DNA of 64,000 bases from CAVVFX01 sp963777595 (GCA_963777595.1 CAVZRE010000051.1:43531-107530); one strand, 5' to 3'. Shown: positions 53,140-61,685, numbered from the stretch's first letter. Notes: a model not told the origin generated them from the sequence alone. A program made the numbers and translations.

Positions 53140-54482
53140 TGTTTGAGGCTCCGTGTCAAACCCAATGCGCGGATTCGTTTATGCAAATTTGTGCGTTCCA
53201 TGCCCAACACTCGTGCAGCGCCGGAAACGTTCCAATTGGACTCTTCGAGTGCTCGCAGCAGATGGTCGCGCTCGGCCGATTCCCGCGCCTGCTGCACTGT
53301 CGACCGCGGACCGCTCTCCCGCTCCATCCTCAGCTCGATCGGAATGGAAGCAACAGGAATAACATCTTCCGGGGTGAGAATCGCCATCCTTTCAATGACA
53401 TTTCGCAGTTCACGCGCGTTCCCGGGCCACGAATAAGCCTCCAGCAGCGCATAAACATCGTCGCCTATCGTCTTAGCCCGAAAGTTATTACGAGAACAGA
53501 AATCGTCCAGAAAGTAATTTGCCAGCTGGTGGACGTCGCCGGGACGTTCCCGCAGCGACGGAACGCGTATCGGCACCACGCTCACCCGGTAATAGAGGTC
53601 CTCGCGAAACTTCCCTTGCGCGACCAGGGCGCTCAGGTCGCGATTGGTTGCCGAAACCACCCGCACACTCACCCGGATCGTCTGCTCTCCACCCACCCGA
53701 TGGAACTCGCCTTCCTGCAGCACGCGCAGGAGTTTGGCTTGCGATCCGGCATGCAGGTCGCCGATCTCGTCGAGGAACAGCGTCCCATTGTCGGCTAGTT
53801 CGAATTTGCCGCGCCGCATGCTGGCCGCGCCGGTAAATGAACCTTTCTCGTGGCCAAATAGTTCGCTCTCGATCAGCTCGGTCGGGATTGCCGCGCAATT
53901 CACTTTGATAAACGGACCGCACGCGAACGGGCTGTTCTGATGGATGTGCGCTGCGAGCAATTCTTTGCCGGTTCCGGATTCGCCGATGATCAGCACCCGC
54001 GCGTCGGACCTTGCGGCCATCACCGCTTGCTCCACCGCACGCAGGAACACCGGACTGTTCCCGATCATTTTGGAGCTCGCGCCGACAATCTCCTTCAGCC
54101 GCTTGTTCTCTTCGCGCAAATTGCTCTGCGTGGTGGCATTCTTCAGCACCATGAGGACGCGTTCCCGGCTGAGCGGTTTTTCGAGGAAGTCGAAGGCGCC
54201 GCTCCGTGTGGCCTCGACCGCGTCGGCGATGGTCGCGTGACCTGAAATCATGATGATCGGCGCCGGGACCTCGAGTTGCTGCAGCCAGCGCAGTAGATCG
54301 ATGCCGCTTTCGTCAGGGAGCTTGACGTCGAAGATGTAAGCGTCCCCGCGCGGCGCTTCGGGAAAACGGCGAAAGTCACCAGCATTCTTAAAAATATTGA
54401 CCGCGTAACCCTCGCGCTCCAGGATCATGCGCAGCGACCGGCCAATATTCTCCTCGTCGTCAACGATATAGATTCGTTTCAT
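53136..54482 (-). CDS. NtrC-family sigma54-dependent response regulator
   Basis: 448-residue activator. The receiver domain (residues 1-120) has phospho-acceptor Asp52 in YIFDVKLPDESG. The AAA+ domain carries Walker A IGESGTGKE, the sigma54-contact loop KGSFTGAASMRRG (GSFTGA in place of GAFTGA), Walker B NGTLFLDEIGD and the R-finger region. The C-terminal Fis-type HTH is AARVLGMERTNLHKRIRALG. It activates RpoN-dependent promoters and is the cognate regulator of the kinase 72 bases upstream. The closest family look is NtrX. ATG at 54482 is chosen as start. Confidence 0.93.
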   Translation of the reverse strand: MKRIYIVDDEENIGRSLRMILEREGYAVNIFKNAGDFRRFPEAPRGDAYIFDVKLPDESGIDLLRWLQQLEVPAPIIMISGHATIADAVEATRSGAFDFLEKPLSRERVLMVLKNATTQSNLREENKRLKEIVGASSKMIGNSPVFLRAVEQAVMAARSDARVLIIGESGTGKELLAAHIHQNSPFACGPFIKVNCAAIPTELIESELFGHEKGSFTGAASMRRGKFELADNGTLFLDEIGDLHAGSQAKLLRVLQEGEFHRVGGEQTIRVSVRVVSATNRDLSALVAQGKFREDLYYRVSVVPIRVPSLRERPGDVHQLANYFLDDFCSRNNFRAKTIGDDVYALLEAYSWPGNARELRNVIERMAILTPEDVIPVASIPIELRMERESGPRSTVQQARESAERDHLLRALEESNWNVSGAARVLGMERTNLHKRIRALGLTRSLKQ

Positions 54483-54554
54483 GTTGATTGTTCGCAACAC
54501 CTGCCGGCGAACTCAGATGATTTCATCGGCGTTTATTCGCGGCTCAGCAAGGTG

Positions 54555-55934
54555 TTACGCGGCAGGCAGAATGACGCGGAAAGCAGCCCCTCCCAATTCT
54601 CCGTCGATCAAATGGATATCGCCGCCGGAAAGCAGCGCGCCTTTGCGTGCGATCGAAAGCCCGATGCCCATGCCTCGTTTCTTGAAAGAAATCGTAGGCT
54701 GGAACAGCGAGCGGCGAGCCTGTTCGCTCAATCCCGGACCGGAATCGTGTACCTCGATCGCGATCCGGCCTTCCACTACTTTCGTAAAAGCCAGAATTCT
54801 GCCACCGGTACCAGCCGCTTCGGCGGCGTTTTCCAGAAGGTTGACCAGGATGCTCTTCACCAGATCCTCGTCGGCGAGGGCGCTGGGCGTATTCTCGGCC
54901 AGGTGCACGATGTAGCTGACCTCCGGGTGCGCCGCCTTCAGAAAGCCGATACGCTCCTCGAGTACCGCGTTGATGTCGAGCGATGCAGGATGCACCGGTG
55001 GTTCGGAGGAGAGCTCCGAAAACGCTCGCACTCTGCGTCCCAGGGATTCGACCTCATCCACCACGATCTGCGCTGCCTGCTCCAGAAAGATTTTGTTCGG
55101 TTCCGAAGCTTCCGTCCGTCCTCGCGCCACCATCTCCTCCACTGTGAGGCGGATCGGGGTCAGGGAGTTCTTGACTTCGTGGGCCATTTTGCGGGCCAGC
55201 ACCTGCCAGCTGGCGAGCTGCGTCAGGTAGACCAGCCGGTCGCGGTTTTGCTGAAGTTGATGTGCCGTGTAGTTGAACGCTTCGGTCGCCCGTCCCACCT
55301 CGTCGTTGCGCCGGACCTCGATCCTCGTGTCGAAGTTGCCGCCTGCCAAATCCTGTAAGCCCGCCGTCAATTGCTCCATCGGCCGGCTGATTCGGCTCGC
55401 GATATAGACGAGCATCGCCGCCGACGCCATCCAGATCAGCGCGGTGAGCAGAATGTACACCCAGGTGAAGCCGCGCAGATTATGAGTCTCGCTATTCTCG
55501 ACCAGCGCCCGTGCTCTCCGGTACTGTTCCGACAGAGTTTCCATGCCGACCGGAAGCGCCCTGGCGTAAACCAGAACGCCAGCAGGTTCGCGGCGGTAGA
55601 ACTCAAGAAGATTTCCAGAGTCCGCAAGATTGATCTGTTCGCCTTCTCCGCTGTCCCAGAACTCGTTTGCCGTTTCGGGCCATTTTGCGCGGTCCGCCAG
55701 CTCAAAGCGTTTCGGCTGTAAATTTCCCGCCAGCGCGTCGCTACGCAGGCTATGCCGCGCCTGCTGATAATACTCTTTGCCGGTCCGTTCGATTGCCCTC
55801 GAAATTCCGTCCAGATCCCGTGCCGGCGTCAGACTAAGATTGAACAGCGCCGTCGTCAGCGCCACGGTTACCAGAACCGGCACAATTGTCGCGCCGAGGA
55901 ATAAAAGCACGAGTTTATCGCGGAGACGGTTCAT
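54555..55934 (-). CDS. NtrY-like membrane sensor histidine kinase
   Basis: 459-residue kinase with two membrane helices (about residues 8-30 and 155-178), a periplasmic sensor domain between them, a HAMP linker, the phospho-acceptor His252 in MAHEVKNSLTPI, and ATP-binding N and G boxes (LLENAAEAAGTGG, DSGPGLSEQARRSL, KKRGMGIGLSIARKGA). Closest to NtrY-type kinases, which pair with the NtrC/NtrX-type regulator that follows. Its start overlaps the stop of the membrane protein upstream as ATGA. The periplasmic sensor presumably reads a signal linked to the outer-membrane barrel in the same operon (inference). Confidence 0.92.
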   Translation of the reverse strand: MNRLRDKLVLLFLGATIVPVLVTVALTTALFNLSLTPARDLDGISRAIERTGKEYYQQARHSLRSDALAGNLQPKRFELADRAKWPETANEFWDSGEGEQINLADSGNLLEFYRREPAGVLVYARALPVGMETLSEQYRRARALVENSETHNLRGFTWVYILLTALIWMASAAMLVYIASRISRPMEQLTAGLQDLAGGNFDTRIEVRRNDEVGRATEAFNYTAHQLQQNRDRLVYLTQLASWQVLARKMAHEVKNSLTPIRLTVEEMVARGRTEASEPNKIFLEQAAQIVVDEVESLGRRVRAFSELSSEPPVHPASLDINAVLEERIGFLKAAHPEVSYIVHLAENTPSALADEDLVKSILVNLLENAAEAAGTGGRILAFTKVVEGRIAIEVHDSGPGLSEQARRSLFQPTISFKKRGMGIGLSIARKGALLSGGDIHLIDGELGGAAFRVILPAA

Positions 55935-56539
55935 GAGTGCGGCTTCCGTAAGTCATCGAGCTTCAGCGGACCAATCTGTTCCGTGACGCGCACAGTTTCA
56001 TCCTTGATCGGATGGCTGAAGACCTCGATCAACCGGCTGAGGCTGATGCCGGGTGTATCGACGATTCCGGCGGTCTCCTTCTGGTTTTCAGAACGGATCT
56101 CGAGACGGATCCAGATCGGGCGATCGGCCGGAAGGTTGGCCAGGTCGATTTTCAGCTGATCGAGACACCAGGCTTCCGCTGCCACGGTGGTGAGCCTCCT
56201 TGCGGACGGCTTGCTGCTGATTCCCGGCGTGACCAGCGTCACCCGGAAGCCGGTATTCGGGTCCTCCCAGATATCGTGGCTGACTGCGAAACGGTGGATC
56301 GTCCGGCTCTGCACAGGGCCGAACTCTCCGGTGAGGATGCTCAATTGCCCCAGATATCCAACCGTATTGCCGTCGTTGATCCTTTCGAGCGGTTTACCGG
56401 TCAGGAAATGCAAATTTGGCGCGCTGATCCGTAGAAACTCCTTGTCCAGACGCACCAATAGCGCCTGAGCCGTGAGACCCACCGCGATCGGCGCACCGGC
56501 AATTGCCAGGAGCCACCATCTCCGGGTGATGGAATTCAT
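55931..56539 (-). CDS. Membrane-anchored uncharacterised protein, DUF4390-like (tentative)
   Basis: 202-residue protein with one N-terminal helix (WWLLAIAGAPIAVGLTAQALLV) and a beta-rich periplasmic part (LSILTGEFGPVQSRTIHRFAVSHDIWED). The arrangement before an ntrY-like kinase, and the dense RFAVSHDIWEDPNTGFRVT motif, recall DUF4390 proteins that sit next to ntrYX in other phyla; this identification is weak. The ATG lies immediately after the barrel gene stop and its own stop overlaps the kinase start as ATGA. It could be the sensor partner or a chaperone between the barrel and the kinase. Confidence 0.65.
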   Translation of the reverse strand: MNSITRRWWLLAIAGAPIAVGLTAQALLVRLDKEFLRISAPNLHFLTGKPLERINDGNTVGYLGQLSILTGEFGPVQSRTIHRFAVSHDIWEDPNTGFRVTLVTPGISSKPSARRLTTVAAEAWCLDQLKIDLANLPADRPIWIRLEIRSENQKETAGIVDTPGISLSRLIEVFSHPIKDETVRVTEQIGPLKLDDLRKPHS

Positions 56540-57880
56540 CTAGTAGTTCATGCCCACCATAAATACCGGGTCCATATGGCCGTCGCGGATTGGGACAGCG
56601 ACGGCGAGTGTAAAGATGCTCCGAATCACGCCCACGCCCACCGAGTGGCGGAGGCTCGAATCTCCCGAACCGTGCCACAAAGCCCCAGCGTCATAAAACA
56701 CTTGGCCGGTCAACCACGGGAGGCGATAACGATAGGTGACGGAGTTATGTACCAACCGGGTTCCGCCTAAAGGGTCGATCTCATAGCGGTTCCAACCGCG
56801 CAGCAGAGAGCTGGTACCGACCACAAAACGTTCGAAGAAGGGCGCGTCCCCGGAGATGAAACCACCCGTAAACTCGTCCAGGAACGTCTGATTCCCCCTC
56901 GTCACAGTATACGCTACGTCCCAATGGTGACGAGTGTAAGTATAGTCACTGCGCAGCGCGTGGCTGGCGGTGCGGATATCGTAGTCCACGGCGATATCCT
57001 GCGTCTGGTCCGTCTCTTCGAACTGGCGATGGAAGCGCAGCGCGGCAAACAACGCATTGGCAGAGTCGGTGTTGCCGGTCGAGGAATTGAGCAGGCTGAC
57101 AGGTTGCATTTCCAGTTGCTGGAAACTGGCTCCTGCCTGGAATGTGAATGGACGAGCCAGCGTCACGGTAACGGTAGGTTGGAAGTTGCGGCGAGCGCGA
57201 TAGGTTTGGGGAGCTTTCGGATCTTTTTCGATAGCGGCCAGGGTAGTTTGATTCCACTCTTCGTGCAAATCATCGAACTCGAAGCTCAAATGAACCCGGT
57301 CAGTGCCCACATGGGTATTCTCATAGGCCGCGGACGTCCCGGCGAACCGCTCGGTGAGAGCATCGCCGTCACTCACCAGTCCGAAGCTCAGATGATTGTC
57401 GTGCGCAATCGTCGTGCTGGCCGTCCCTTCCGCACTCCAGCCTTGCCTCGAGTGGTAAAGGAACTTGGGAAGCGTGACGTCAAAAACAATAGACCGGCGG
57501 TGGGCTTCAAAATCTACGCGAACGGTGTCAGGCTGGCTCCCCCGGATCAGGTGCGGAGTGACGGATTTGAGGTGTAGTTCCTTACGGATTTGCCGGGCGA
57601 GCTCTTCCAGTTGCTCCGGATCAAAATGGGAGCCGACCAATTGCTGGAAAGTATTCTGCAGCGACTTGCTCAACTTCAGCCCGGTCTCACCGCTTAACTG
57701 AACCGCTTCGATGATGTATTGGGTATTGGCGTTGGCTTCCGCTGCGACTTCCCGCGCAAGGAATCCCTGTCCGTCCGCGACTTGCATCACGGCGCAACAG
57801 GATAACAGAGCCGCCAGAAATGAGGAGGCTCGTACCCCGAAAAGTGTCATGTAAATCGTGAAAAGCACAGCGGATGCCAT
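56540..57880 (-). CDS. Omp85/BamA-superfamily outer-membrane protein
   Basis: 446-residue protein with a signal peptide (SSFLAALLSCCAVMQVADG), one POTRA-like region (residues about 45-120: QLSGETGLKLSKSLQ..LEELARQIRKELHLKSV) and a 16-strand-type barrel. The Omp85 surface-loop motif is GTSSLLRGWNRYEIDPLGG, followed by LVHNSVTYRYRL and GQVFYDAGALW, and the C-terminus ends in VFMVGMNY. The LRGW form replaces the usual VRGF. With a single POTRA it is smaller than BamA (about 800 residues) and is a dedicated exporter/assembly factor. ATG at 57880 is chosen; earlier codons overlap the RRM gene. It is zero bases from the next gene. Confidence 0.82.
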   Translation of the reverse strand: MASAVLFTIYMTLFGVRASSFLAALLSCCAVMQVADGQGFLAREVAAEANANTQYIIEAVQLSGETGLKLSKSLQNTFQQLVGSHFDPEQLEELARQIRKELHLKSVTPHLIRGSQPDTVRVDFEAHRRSIVFDVTLPKFLYHSRQGWSAEGTASTTIAHDNHLSFGLVSDGDALTERFAGTSAAYENTHVGTDRVHLSFEFDDLHEEWNQTTLAAIEKDPKAPQTYRARRNFQPTVTVTLARPFTFQAGASFQQLEMQPVSLLNSSTGNTDSANALFAALRFHRQFEETDQTQDIAVDYDIRTASHALRSDYTYTRHHWDVAYTVTRGNQTFLDEFTGGFISGDAPFFERFVVGTSSLLRGWNRYEIDPLGGTRLVHNSVTYRYRLPWLTGQVFYDAGALWHGSGDSSLRHSVGVGVIRSIFTLAVAVPIRDGHMDPVFMVGMNY

Positions 57881-57953
57881 GCGCCAAACGACAGAAAGCA
57901 GAATAGATGGAAGGAGAGCAGGTGTGCCTGCTCCGCACAGGTGTGGGGACCGT

Positions 57954-58403
57954 TTACTTGGCCAGCGAGTTTGCCAGCTCAGTTGCAAAAGCGCTTTTGG
58001 GTTCATGCTCCCGCTCGCGCCGCTTTGGCTTACTGCTGCCGCTGCCGCCGCTGCTACCGTTACCGCTTCCGTTACCTCCTGGGCGCCCGTTGCTACGCTG
58101 CTCCCGGCCAGGTGCCGCTTGTTGTTGCGTTGTTGGTGTTGAACTCTTGCCCTTGGAAGGCTGCGCGGGATTGGCCCGAAGCAGTTTGTCTTCCAGCGGC
58201 GCACGATCGAAACGGCGAATAATGGCCTGCATTTCGTCCTGCGTGGGCGCTTCTACGAACGCGAATCCTTTGGATTCCTGCGTCTCATGGTTTCGGATGA
58301 CCTTAACAGAATCCGCGACCAGGTCGTCAGCCGCCAGCCATTGCTTAATATCGTCGGCGGTGACCCACATTGGTAGGTTGCCAAGAAAAACAGTAAAGCT
58401 CAT
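57954..58403 (-). CDS. RRM-type RNA-binding protein with Gly/Ser-rich tail
   Basis: 149-residue protein with one RNA recognition motif (residues 1-80): RNP2 is VFLGNLP and RNP1 is KGFAFVEA, with DDIKQWLAADDLV between. The tail is low-complexity Gly, Ser, Asn, Gln and Lys (GGNGSGNGSSGGSGSS) and ends in a basic segment. Bacterial RRM proteins of this kind are common in cyanobacteria and Acidobacteria; the targets are unknown. It is the first gene of the row leading to the NtrYX-like system, 73 bases from the barrel gene. Confidence 0.9.
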   Translation of the reverse strand: MSFTVFLGNLPMWVTADDIKQWLAADDLVADSVKVIRNHETQESKGFAFVEAPTQDEMQAIIRRFDRAPLEDKLLRANPAQPSKGKSSTPTTQQQAAPGREQRSNGRPGGNGSGNGSSGGSGSSKPKRREREHEPKSAFATELANSLAK

Positions 58404-58819
58404 TCAGTGGTTTAGTTTACTCCGTTGTTTGGATTGTACTTCAAAAGGAGGGTTCCGATCTCTGCCAGTTCGATAGTAGCAGACCTCGTAAACCCATGCA
58501 AACAAAAAAGCCGTTATCCCGTTGGAATTCCTTGAGCGAGTGCTCGAAAAACCCAATTGATCCGGCCCTGCCAGCGATTCCCGCAGATCTGGTCCGCAGT
58601 TCCCACGGTTCGCTTGAGGTTTCTTCCCGCGCAAGCTCGCGAATCGCTGCATTTGTATCCCTATTCTTTAGATGCTTTCGTTAGCCATTCGGCGCAGGGT
58701 GGTTTTAACCGCGCGCCGCCTTCCTGACTTCAATGTCCCATGACTGCATCGAAACGCTTCCCGTCAAGAACCTATCTCATTGGAAATAGGGTAGAAATAA
58801 GTCACGATCGGAAGAACGG
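58404..58819. other. 416-base gene-free region
   Basis: Nothing was found that looks like a gene between the RRM gene and the flagellar-rod-like gene; frames here are short and lack family patterns. A weak hairpin (CCTAT at 58779, ATAGG about 15 bases later) follows the end of the small minus-strand gene and could end its transcript. The promoter of the RRM operon should lie near 58420-58480. Confidence 0.35.
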
Positions 58820-59047
58820 TCAACCGAGCACGCTTACCAGGCTCTTCTGCATCTCATCGGCAACCTTCAAAACATTGAGGTTGGCGCTGAATTCGCTCTT
58901 TGCTGACAAGAGCGCCACCATATTCTGACTTAGGTCCACTGTATCCGCCGGAGAACCAGACCCGGCTGCGGAAATGCGGCTTGCGGCTTTTTCCACTTGG
59001 CCCTGCGCTTGTTGTAAACCGCCCAAAGCGATTGATGACACGTCCAT
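58820..59047 (-). CDS. Small flagellar basal-body rod (FlgC C-terminal)-like protein
   Basis: 75-residue protein: MDVSSIALGGLQQAQGQVEKA at the N-terminus and DTVDLSQNMVALLSAKSEF, ANLNVLKVADEMQKSL at the C-terminus. The DL(S)-x-x-M-V-x-L-x-x-A-K and ADEM patterns match the C-terminal rod/hook motif of FlgC and FlgE, but the normal FlgC N-terminus and middle domain are missing, so this is a mini rod-like protein. It is predicted as two long helices. A GCCGATAA box sits 7 bases before the ATG. Its presence, together with motAB, points to a motile host; its job is unknown. Confidence 0.78.
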   Translation of the reverse strand: MDVSSIALGGLQQAQGQVEKAASRISAAGSGSPADTVDLSQNMVALLSAKSEFSANLNVLKVADEMQKSLVSVLG

Positions 59048-59054
59048 ATGAACC

Positions 59055-59080
59055 TTATCGGCACTTCGCTGAAAATTTCG
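59055..59080 (-). promoter_or_regulatory. FliA (sigma28)-type promoter of the rod-like gene
   Basis: On the minus strand CGAAATTT (59080-59073), 10 bases, then GCCGATAA (59062-59055). The -10 box is an exact match to the FliA consensus; the -35 box matches 5 of 8. The box ends 7 bases before the ATG, as at motA. GGTT following the box overlaps a weak Shine-Dalgarno (AAGG). Confidence 0.6.
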
Positions 59081-59090
59081 AGAAAGGCTC

Positions 59091-59153
59091 GCAGCAGGTG
59101 ATCGAAGGTCCGAAGCCGGTAATCTAAAATTGGAAGCAGGTAATCTAAGGTTA
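59091..59153 (+). repeat. Three 21-bp tandem direct repeats before the thiolase start
   Basis: Copies at 59091-59111, 59112-59132 and 59133-59153 share the pattern G(A/C)AGC(A/C)GGT(A/G)ATC(T/G)AA. The first 16 bases of copies 2 and 3 differ at one position, and copy 1 matches copy 3 at 16 of 21. Spacing is two helical turns, so proteins could bind on one face. The array ends at the first base of the thiolase ATG and lies between two divergent genes, so it is probably an operator, though it could be a tandem duplication without function. Confidence 0.6.
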
Positions 59154-60313
59154 TGAGAAAGGTTATCGTCGCGGGAATCGGCAAAACTCCCTTCGGAGCG
59201 TTCGCCGATCGGGATTTACGCTCGCTTGCGGTAGATGCCGGTCAAAAATGCCTGGCGAACGCCAACATGCGACCGCACCAGGTGGAGGCGTTTTATCTGG
59301 GAAATTTCGCCGGACCCTCGTTCGTCGGCCAGAATCATCTGGCGCCGTTTGTCTCGACCGCACTCGGGATGACCGGCATCCCGTCCACTCGAATTGAAGG
59401 AGCCTGCGCCTCCAGCGGTTCCGCATTCTTCCATGCCGTACAATCGGTGGCGGCGGGACTCTACGACGTCGCCATGGTCGTCGGTGTTGAGAAAATGACG
59501 TCCCAGCCCACCGCGCGCGTGACCGAGATTCTCGCCGGAGCCGGGGATACTACGGGCGAAGGGCGGGCCGGCTCAACGTTCCCATCGTTATTCGCCATGA
59601 TCGCCCGTCGTCATATGCACGAGTTCGGTACCCTGCGCGAGCACCTTGCCGCCGTCGCCGTAAAAAATCATGAGAACGGAGCATTGAATCCCGACGCGCA
59701 AATGCGTAAGGTGATCACTATCGAACAGGCGATGGCTGGGAAGCCCGTCGCCGACCCGCTCAATTTATACGATTGTTCTCTCATCAGCGATGGAGCCGCG
59801 GCCGTGATCGTAACCGCCGCGGAGTACGCTGGTGAGTTTACGGAGAAGCCCATTGAGGTGCTCGGAATCGCTCAGGCCTCCGATTATGTCGCGCTCGACC
59901 AGAAAACCGACATCACCACTTTCCCGGCGGTTCGCGCGGCTGCCCGGAAGGCCTATGAGCGCGCTGGAATAACGGCCCGCGACGTCGAATTCGCCGAGTT
60001 GCACGACTGCTTCACCATCGCGGAGATTGTCGCGATGGAGGACTTGGGCCTCGTCGAACGCGGTCAGGGCGGCTTTTTTTCGGCTGCCGGAGAAACCCGC
60101 CGCGAGGGTAAGCTGCCTCTCAACGCCAGCGGTGGACTCAAATCGAAAGGGCATCCCGTGGGCGCGACCGGCGCGGCGCAAATCTGCGACGTGGTGCAGC
60201 AGTTGCGCTGTGAAGCCGGAGACCGTCAGTTGAAGCGGCACTCTTTGGGTCTGGCGCAAAACTTAGGCGGTTCCGGAGCAACCTGTGTAGTCTCTGTCCT
60301 GGGAAGGCGTTAG
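59153..60313 (+). CDS. Thiolase-family protein (acetyl-CoA acetyltransferase/SCP2 type)
   Basis: 386-residue CoA-dependent thiolase. The nucleophilic Cys85 is in IEGACASSGSAFF, the active His motifs are AELHDCFTIAE and SKGHPVGATGAAQ, and GGSGATCVV is the C-terminal glycine loop. The HDCF form and the partner gene indicate the SCP-x/archaeal-type branch, which forms or cleaves acyl-CoA carbon chains and often works with a DUF35 protein. It is directly followed (3 bases) by that DUF35 gene. The start codon is preceded by the 21-bp repeat array. Confidence 0.92.
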   Translation: MRKVIVAGIGKTPFGAFADRDLRSLAVDAGQKCLANANMRPHQVEAFYLGNFAGPSFVGQNHLAPFVSTALGMTGIPSTRIEGACASSGSAFFHAVQSVAAGLYDVAMVVGVEKMTSQPTARVTEILAGAGDTTGEGRAGSTFPSLFAMIARRHMHEFGTLREHLAAVAVKNHENGALNPDAQMRKVITIEQAMAGKPVADPLNLYDCSLISDGAAAVIVTAAEYAGEFTEKPIEVLGIAQASDYVALDQKTDITTFPAVRAAARKAYERAGITARDVEFAELHDCFTIAEIVAMEDLGLVERGQGGFFSAAGETRREGKLPLNASGGLKSKGHPVGATGAAQICDVVQQLRCEAGDRQLKRHSLGLAQNLGGSGATCVVSVLGRR

Positions 60314-60316
60314 CCA

Positions 60317-60526
60317 ATGCGTACCGGAACTGTCTATACCGAAACAATCGTCCACATTGCGCCGGCAGCCTTCCAGAAGGACGTCCCTTACCAGGTGGCA
60401 ATCGTGGAATTCTCAGACCGATCGCGCGTAACGGCGCGCATCTCGGGCGAAGCGGTGCGAATTGGAGACGAAGTGTTCGAGACCGGACAGCAGGACGGTG
60501 TATGCTTCTTTCAGAAACTCAAATGA
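60317..60526 (+). CDS. DUF35-like OB-fold protein, thiolase partner
   Basis: 69-residue protein with only the OB-fold half of DUF35 (TGTVYTETIVHIAP, VPYQVAIVEFSDRSRVTARI, VRIGDEVFE). The usual N-terminal zinc ribbon of four cysteines is missing; only one Cys is present. In archaeal and actinobacterial systems DUF35 proteins bridge thiolase and HMG-CoA synthase or channel intermediates. It is 3 bases after the thiolase stop and 15 bases before the aminotransferase. The size and position support a single operon. Confidence 0.82.
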   Translation: MRTGTVYTETIVHIAPAAFQKDVPYQVAIVEFSDRSRVTARISGEAVRIGDEVFETGQQDGVCFFQKLK

Positions 60527-60541
60527 AACTAGCTGACACGA

Positions 60542-61685
60542 ATGTCGCGCATCGGCGTGGAATCGGCGTTCGATGTCCTGGTGCGTGCCCGGGCGCTCGA
60601 AGCCACCGGACGGAGCGTCATCCACCTGGAAATCGGCGAACCGGATTTTGCGACTCCCGCGCACGTCGTGGAAGCGGCCAAGCAGGCCCTCGACGACGGC
60701 TGGACGCACTACGGTCCGACACAGGGATTTCCGGAACTGCGCGAAGCCATCGCCCGCCACATCTCCGAAACTCGCGGGATTCCGGTCGGCGCGGAACGGG
60801 TGTGCGTAGTGCCCGGCGGCAAGCCGATCATCTTCTTTCCCATCCTGGCCCTGATCCAGCCTGGCGACGAAGTGATTTATCCCAATCCCGGGTTTCCCAT
60901 TTATGAATCGATGATCAACTTTGTGGGCGCCAAGGCCGTGCCGGTGCCGTTGATCGAGGAACGCGGCTTCTCGTTTGACCTCGATATCCTGCGCGACAGC
61001 CTCACGGATCGAACGCGGATGTTGATTCTCAATTCCCCGCAGAATCCTACTGGCGGAGTGATTCCCCATGACGACATCGTGGCGATAGCGGATCTGGTCC
61101 GGGAACGCGATCTGATCGTGCTATCCGATGAGATCTATTCACGCATCTATTACGATGCTCCGCCATCTTCTATCGCGAGCCTGCCTGGTATGCTCGAGAA
61201 AACCATCATTCTGGATGGTTTTTCGAAAACCTACGCGATGACCGGATGGAGGATCGGCTATGGAGTGATGCCTCCGGTGCTGGTGGATGCAGTCAACAAG
61301 CTGATGGTGAATTCCAATTCCTGCACCGCCAGCTTCACCCAGCGCGCGGCGATCGCGGCGCTCACGGGTCCGCAAGATGCTGTGGATCGGATGGTGGCGG
61401 AGTTCCGCTGCCGCCGTGATGCGTTTTGCGCCGCGCTGAACCAAATCCCCGGCTTCCATTGCGAAATTCCCGGCGGTGCGTTCTACGCCTATGCCAACGT
61501 GAAAGAGCACCGGGATCGATTCGAAGCTTCTCGCCGACCGGCTGCTACAGGAAGCCGGAGTCGCGTGCCTGAACGGAGGAGCCTTCGGCCATTTTGGCGA
61601 AGGCTACATCCGCTTCAGTTACGCGAATTCCCTGGAGAATCTGCTGGAGGCCGCGCGACGCATCGGCGGCCTCGTCGGAGCCTGA
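60542..61685 (+). CDS. Class I/II PLP-dependent aminotransferase, one frameshift
   Basis: After correction 380 residues, fold-type I aminotransferase. Landmarks are HLEIGEPDFATPAHV, the NPGFPIYESM segment, ILNSPQNPTGGVIP, the Asp-Tyr PLP site LSDEIYSRIYYD, the Schiff-base Lys229 in DGFSKTYAMTGWRIGYG and, after the break, FGHFGEGYIRFSYANSLE with the substrate-carboxylate Arg. An extra base at 61508 puts the last 58 residues in another frame; dropping it gives KETGIDSKLLADRLLQEAG. The donor/acceptor specificity cannot be told (aspartate/alanine/aromatic type). It follows thiolase and DUF35 genes, so a link with short branched or keto-acid metabolism is possible. Confidence 0.88.

Noticed and set aside
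57881..58204. N-terminal extension of the Omp85 gene into the RRM gene
   Set aside because: It encodes an Ala-rich shadow of the RRM protein's tail; the signal peptide starts at 57880.
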